Assembly: GCA_047606825.1 (NCBI GenBank)
Contig: JASGDY010000064.1
Location: 1 to 64,000, forward strand
Length of the DNA: 64,000 nucleotides
DNA from: Rhizosphaericola sp047606825
Lineage (GTDB): Bacteria > Bacteroidota > Bacteroidia > Chitinophagales > Chitinophagaceae
Direction of reading: 5' to 3'
Shown: piece after piece, positions 60,804 through 64,000 of the stretch
Numbering within the stretch: position 1 is the first letter of the stretch
Layout: the number at the start of each line of letters is the position of its first letter
Notes under the pieces: model-generated
Told to the model about the DNA's origin: nothing
The model's database searches: none
The model's input: only the letters and a program-made list of their open reading frames with translations
Position numbers and translations under genes: made by a program

Positions 60804-63224
60804 ATGGACACAATGAAAGAAGATATAACATCGATAGGCATACCACCAGAAAACCTTACGTTTTCACTCGCCCCGTTGGTCAGATACCTGGAGGAACAGA
60901 TGGCATCCTCTACCGACCATACGCAACTGGAACAATATAAGAAAACAATCACCGAATATTTCCCGGACAATGATTTCCGCATTCTCCTCAAGGACGCCAG
61001 CCAATATGATAAGCTGTACCAGTATATCCATGACCTGATGACAGTCCCTTTGCAACAGAACCGCAAGCATGTCTGGGGAATCGGGTTGCCGTTTTGTTCA
61101 AATCTTATCTACGGCAGCCCCGAACTTAAAAAATTGTTTAGCAATACCACCGGGAAAGAGTTTGTCGGCATCGACGACTTTCGTCCCAACTGTACCCTGA
61201 CAAAGGACGAGGTATCCAAAATCATGCTCTACGCCTTCCTGGTCCGCAAGCTGTACGGCATCCATATTTTCAACACGCCAAGCCTGATTTTCAAAACAGA
61301 GGAAAATGGAAAGGAAAAATACCTCCAGATAGACGCCAACCAGCAGTTCGTGGACATATCCTTTGATGGCATCTTACCCAAAATCGACAGCACACTGGTG
61401 GAAAAAGAAAACCTTTCCAAGGAGAGCGCGATGGAATGGCTGGAAAAAGCCGTCCCGATAGAAAAAATAAAACTGGAAGGATTTGTCATCTTTGAAATCA
61501 AGGACGTCACCGAAAAGGTGATGCGCGACCACCTACGCAATATCCTGTTGGCATCCAACCTGTCTCCGGAGTCACAAGACGATATCACACATATCGTCCG
61601 CCGACTGGCGGATGACGACAGCCTGGACATACTATTGCTGCCAACACTGTTCCTCAACGGCAAAGTGGTGACCAACGTATGGCAGGTTGTTTCCTCTCAG
61701 ATTGAAGTGCTTCTCCACAAATACCAGATAGACTCCTCGGACTTCAACGGAATCGTCAATAGATATGTCGAAACCCCCCGCCTCATCTTCCGCGAAAACA
61801 TACAGCAACGCAAAGAGCAAAACGAAGACCTGGCGATATTGTCCGCCTCCGGCATCATGGAAGAAATCATCATCAAACCCATTTTCAAGAAAAATGAACT
61901 CGTAGGCACCGTCATCGTTGCTTCGTCCAACAGCGGAGCTATCTCCAATCTATTGCTCCACTACCTGGAAGAAACCCAGCCACTTTTGCAAAATCTCTTT
62001 GAGCACACCATCGGCAATTACCTCAACCAGCTAGGAAAGGTCATCAAAACAAAATTCACATCGATACAACCGTCCGTCGAATGGAAATTCAACGACGTGG
62101 CACTGCAATACCTCAACGACAAATTGGCAGACCCCCATCCGGCACTGCTACCCATCAGATTCAAACACGTCTACCCTATATATGGCGCGGTCGATTTTCG
62201 CAATTCCACCATCGAGCGCAACCACGCGCAGGTTCAGGACTGGATTGTACAGTTGCAGACTTTGATAGCCACCATTGACAACATCAAAAAAATACTGCCT
62301 GTCGATATCTTGCAAGAATGGCAGTTCCAGGCTCATCAATGGATAGAAATACTCCAACATGAACCATATTCCACACACATCGAATTTAGCGTCAACCAGT
62401 TCCTCGAAGAAGAATCCCTTACCAAGCTCCACCAACTAGCAGAAACAGATACGAATATCACTGACACCATACAGCCTTACCTCAACGGCTTGTCCGCCAA
62501 AGGACTTTTCCACCGGAACAGCAACGAACTGGAAAAAACATTCAAGATACTCAATGCCAACATAGCCTCCATCCTCGACCAGATGAATGACAAGTTACAG
62601 GAAGCCTACCCTTGTTATTTCGAACGTTACCGCACCGATGGCATTGAATTTAATATCTACATAGGGCAATCCATCACGCCCAACAAGCCTTTTAATCCCA
62701 TCTATCTAAAGAATGTACAGCTATGGCAGCTCAATACAATGGCTCTTATCGCCAAGGTAACGGCAAACTGCCAACTGGACCTCCCTCGGAAAATATTGAC
62801 AACACAGCTCATTTTTGTCCATTCCAATACGATTACGATTAGTTTCCGACTGGACGAAAGACGTTTCGACGTAGAGGATGCCTACAACATCCGATACGAA
62901 ATCGTCAAAAAAAGAATCGACAAAGCCGTGGTAAAAGGAACAGAGGAAAGGCTGACGCAGCCGGGCAAAATCGCCATCGTCTACTTCCAGAAAAAAGACG
63001 TTGAGGACTATATTCTCCATATCAACTATCTTCAACAAATGAACATATTGGACTCCCCTATCGAAGAACTCGAGCTGGACGACATGCAAGGCGTGTCGGG
63101 ACTGCACGCGCTTCGTGTCAGCGTAACCGAGCAGCCTATACTGGAAACCTCTAACCCATTGTTATTACTGGACAGCACGACAACACCAACAATAGCCATT
63201 GCTCATCAAAAACAACATTCGTAA
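60804..63224 (+). CDS. Large GAF-like domain protein upstream of an HD-PycTM gene
   Basis: 806 residues, no signal peptide and no membrane segments: a cytoplasmic protein. I do not recognise a characterised family. A GAF-like pattern is seen around 355-420 (IIIKPIFKKNELVGTVIVASSNSGAISN and then long helices LLQNLFEHTIGNYLNQLGKVI). The first 110 residues include VWGIGLPFCSNLIYGSPELKKLF, which may be part of another sensory fold. Helical stretches dominate the C-terminal half. Similar large GAF-labelled proteins stand before HD-PycTM genes in other Bacteroidota, as I recall. The next gene starts 2 nt after the stop, so the two are an operon. ATG 60813 is an alternative start. Confidence 0.75.
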   Translation: MDTMKEDITSIGIPPENLTFSLAPLVRYLEEQMASSTDHTQLEQYKKTITEYFPDNDFRILLKDASQYDKLYQYIHDLMTVPLQQNRKHVWGIGLPFCSNLIYGSPELKKLFSNTTGKEFVGIDDFRPNCTLTKDEVSKIMLYAFLVRKLYGIHIFNTPSLIFKTEENGKEKYLQIDANQQFVDISFDGILPKIDSTLVEKENLSKESAMEWLEKAVPIEKIKLEGFVIFEIKDVTEKVMRDHLRNILLASNLSPESQDDITHIVRRLADDDSLDILLLPTLFLNGKVVTNVWQVVSSQIEVLLHKYQIDSSDFNGIVNRYVETPRLIFRENIQQRKEQNEDLAILSASGIMEEIIIKPIFKKNELVGTVIVASSNSGAISNLLLHYLEETQPLLQNLFEHTIGNYLNQLGKVIKTKFTSIQPSVEWKFNDVALQYLNDKLADPHPALLPIRFKHVYPIYGAVDFRNSTIERNHAQVQDWIVQLQTLIATIDNIKKILPVDILQEWQFQAHQWIEILQHEPYSTHIEFSVNQFLEEESLTKLHQLAETDTNITDTIQPYLNGLSAKGLFHRNSNELEKTFKILNANIASILDQMNDKLQEAYPCYFERYRTDGIEFNIYIGQSITPNKPFNPIYLKNVQLWQLNTMALIAKVTANCQLDLPRKILTTQLIFVHSNTITISFRLDERRFDVEDAYNIRYEIVKKRIDKAVVKGTEERLTQPGKIAIVYFQKKDVEDYILHINYLQQMNILDSPIEELELDDMQGVSGLHALRVSVTEQPILETSNPLLLLDSTTTPTIAIAHQKQHS

Positions 63225-63226
63225 CC

Positions 63227-64000
63227 ATGATTTCCTATCCTGAGCTAGAACAAAAAGCCGAAACTTATACCAGGGACTTCATCGCGGTCCACCCTCATCC
63301 CGAGTTGACGTACCACAATCTCCAGCATACGCGTAGCGTCGTTGACAATGTTACCCTTTTGTGTAACCATTACCATTACGACGAAAAGCGGGAAAATCTC
63401 CTCCGTATCGCAGCCTGGTTCCATGACATGGGATATTACCAAGGCATCTGTGAGGACAACGAAAAAATCGGTGCAAAAATGGCCGAGGATTTTTTGCGGG
63501 AAAACGCCGTGCCGCAAGAAGATATCGACCTCGTAAAAGGCTGTATCATGGCGACCCAGATGCCTCAGCAACCCAGCACCGAGGAACAGTACATCATCTG
63601 CGACGCCGACCTTGCCCATCTCGCCAATCCTGATTTCTACGAATACAGCAAACAATTGAAAAAAGAACTCGAAAAAACAAAAAATGAAAAAATAGGCAAA
63701 GCCCAATGGATTGACAGCACGCTGCCATTCCTGGAAAACCATCGGTTTTTCACTTCCTATGCACAGGAAAACTGGTATCCCAAACTAAAGAACAACATCG
63801 ACCTGCTCCGCAAGAAAAAAACAGAAGAAACGGAAAAGGACAAAGAAAAACCCAGCAAAGGCATCGAAACAATGTTCCGCATCACGTCGAGCAACAACCA
63901 AAAGCTGAGTTCCATGGCCGACAACAAGGCGCACATATTGATATCCGTCAACTCCATCATATTGTCCGCCATCATCAGCTTGTTGCTACGGAAACTGGAG
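63227..64000 (+). CDS. HD-domain protein with Pycsar-effector (PycTM)-type C-terminus, cut by window end
   Basis: 258 residues are visible and the frame is still open at base 64000. The HD phosphohydrolase motifs are His34 (NLQHTRSV), His66-Asp67 (AWFHDMGY) and Asp128 (CDADLAHL). A Lys/Glu-rich linker (about 195-210) leads into a segment from about 213 with MFRITSSNNQKLSSMADNKA and HILISVNSIILSAIIS, the start of the membrane domain of the Pycsar effector PycTM family. HD domains of this type often hydrolyse nucleotides. PycTM proteins act at the membrane in response to cyclic pyrimidine nucleotides in phage defence. No cyclase is seen in the window. Confidence 0.85.
   Translation, partial: MISYPELEQKAETYTRDFIAVHPHPELTYHNLQHTRSVVDNVTLLCNHYHYDEKRENLLRIAAWFHDMGYYQGICEDNEKIGAKMAEDFLRENAVPQEDIDLVKGCIMATQMPQQPSTEEQYIICDADLAHLANPDFYEYSKQLKKELEKTKNEKIGKAQWIDSTLPFLENHRFFTSYAQENWYPKLKNNIDLLRKKKTEETEKDKEKPSKGIETMFRITSSNNQKLSSMADNKAHILISVNSIILSAIISLLLRKLE

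Overview
The window reads as chromosomal DNA of a Bacteroidota bacterium, most likely of the Chitinophagaceae type. Support comes from several promoters with the Bacteroidota -7 box TAnnTTTG, two very large carboxypeptidase-regulatory-like/beta-barrel outer-membrane receptors, a GLPGLI-family protein, a BtuB-BtuG cobalamin uptake operon, many signal peptides ending in AQ, and a Bacteroidota-type LspA. No rRNA, tRNA or CRISPR array was seen.

Layout. 1-4.2 kb: a secreted hypothetical protein, then thrS and infC (without rpmI-rplT behind them). 4.3-7.9 kb: DinB/YfiT-like protein, an orphan ABC ATPase, a CAP-domain protein and aspartate kinase. 7.9-12.3 kb: a minus-strand cobalamin operon (riboswitch, btuB, btuG, third surface lipoprotein). 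12.5-19.1 kb: valS, a YCF48-like secreted protein, and proB-proA for proline. 19.7-29.2 kb: two outer-membrane receptor genes (the second with a GLPGLI partner), a VapBC-type toxin-antitoxin pair bracketed by a repeated hairpin, kdsC, a UbiA-family prenyltransferase and maf. 29.7-38.6 kb: a minus-strand L-fucose oxidation cluster (symporter, mutarotase, dehydrogenase, lactonase, second dehydrogenase, FAH hydrolase), then a GH125 mannosidase and a Gfo/Idh/MocA oxidoreductase. 38.7-45.8 kb: BlaI/BlaR1-like regulator pair, WbqC-like protein, LEA-like lipoprotein, VanZ-like protein, lspA, LOG, Crp/Fnr with an AhpD-like protein, and a GNAT acetyltransferase. 46-52 kb: YhcG-type nuclease, S10 carboxypeptidase, twin small-RNA-like elements, a 2-hydroxyacid dehydrogenase, coaD, pyrB.

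The accessory part begins at 52 kb. Between 52.2 and 56.4 kb a lipoprotein with an ordinary N-terminal half and an AT-rich C-terminal half carrying a zinc-protease-like HEAIH motif is followed on the same strand by four AT-rich unknown genes (one frameshifted), several separated by copies of a composite hairpin repeat. This resembles a polymorphic effector/cassette array. Next come ung, plsC and an outer-membrane phospholipase A, then an IS110-family element whose upstream non-coding end can fold like a bridge RNA.

The window ends in a two-gene unit: an 806-residue GAF-like protein and, 2 nt later, an HD-domain protein that runs into a Pycsar-effector (PycTM)-type segment and is cut by the window edge. 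This pair and the cassette array are the best candidates for little-described systems. The DNA also carries at least five families of dispersed hairpin repeats.
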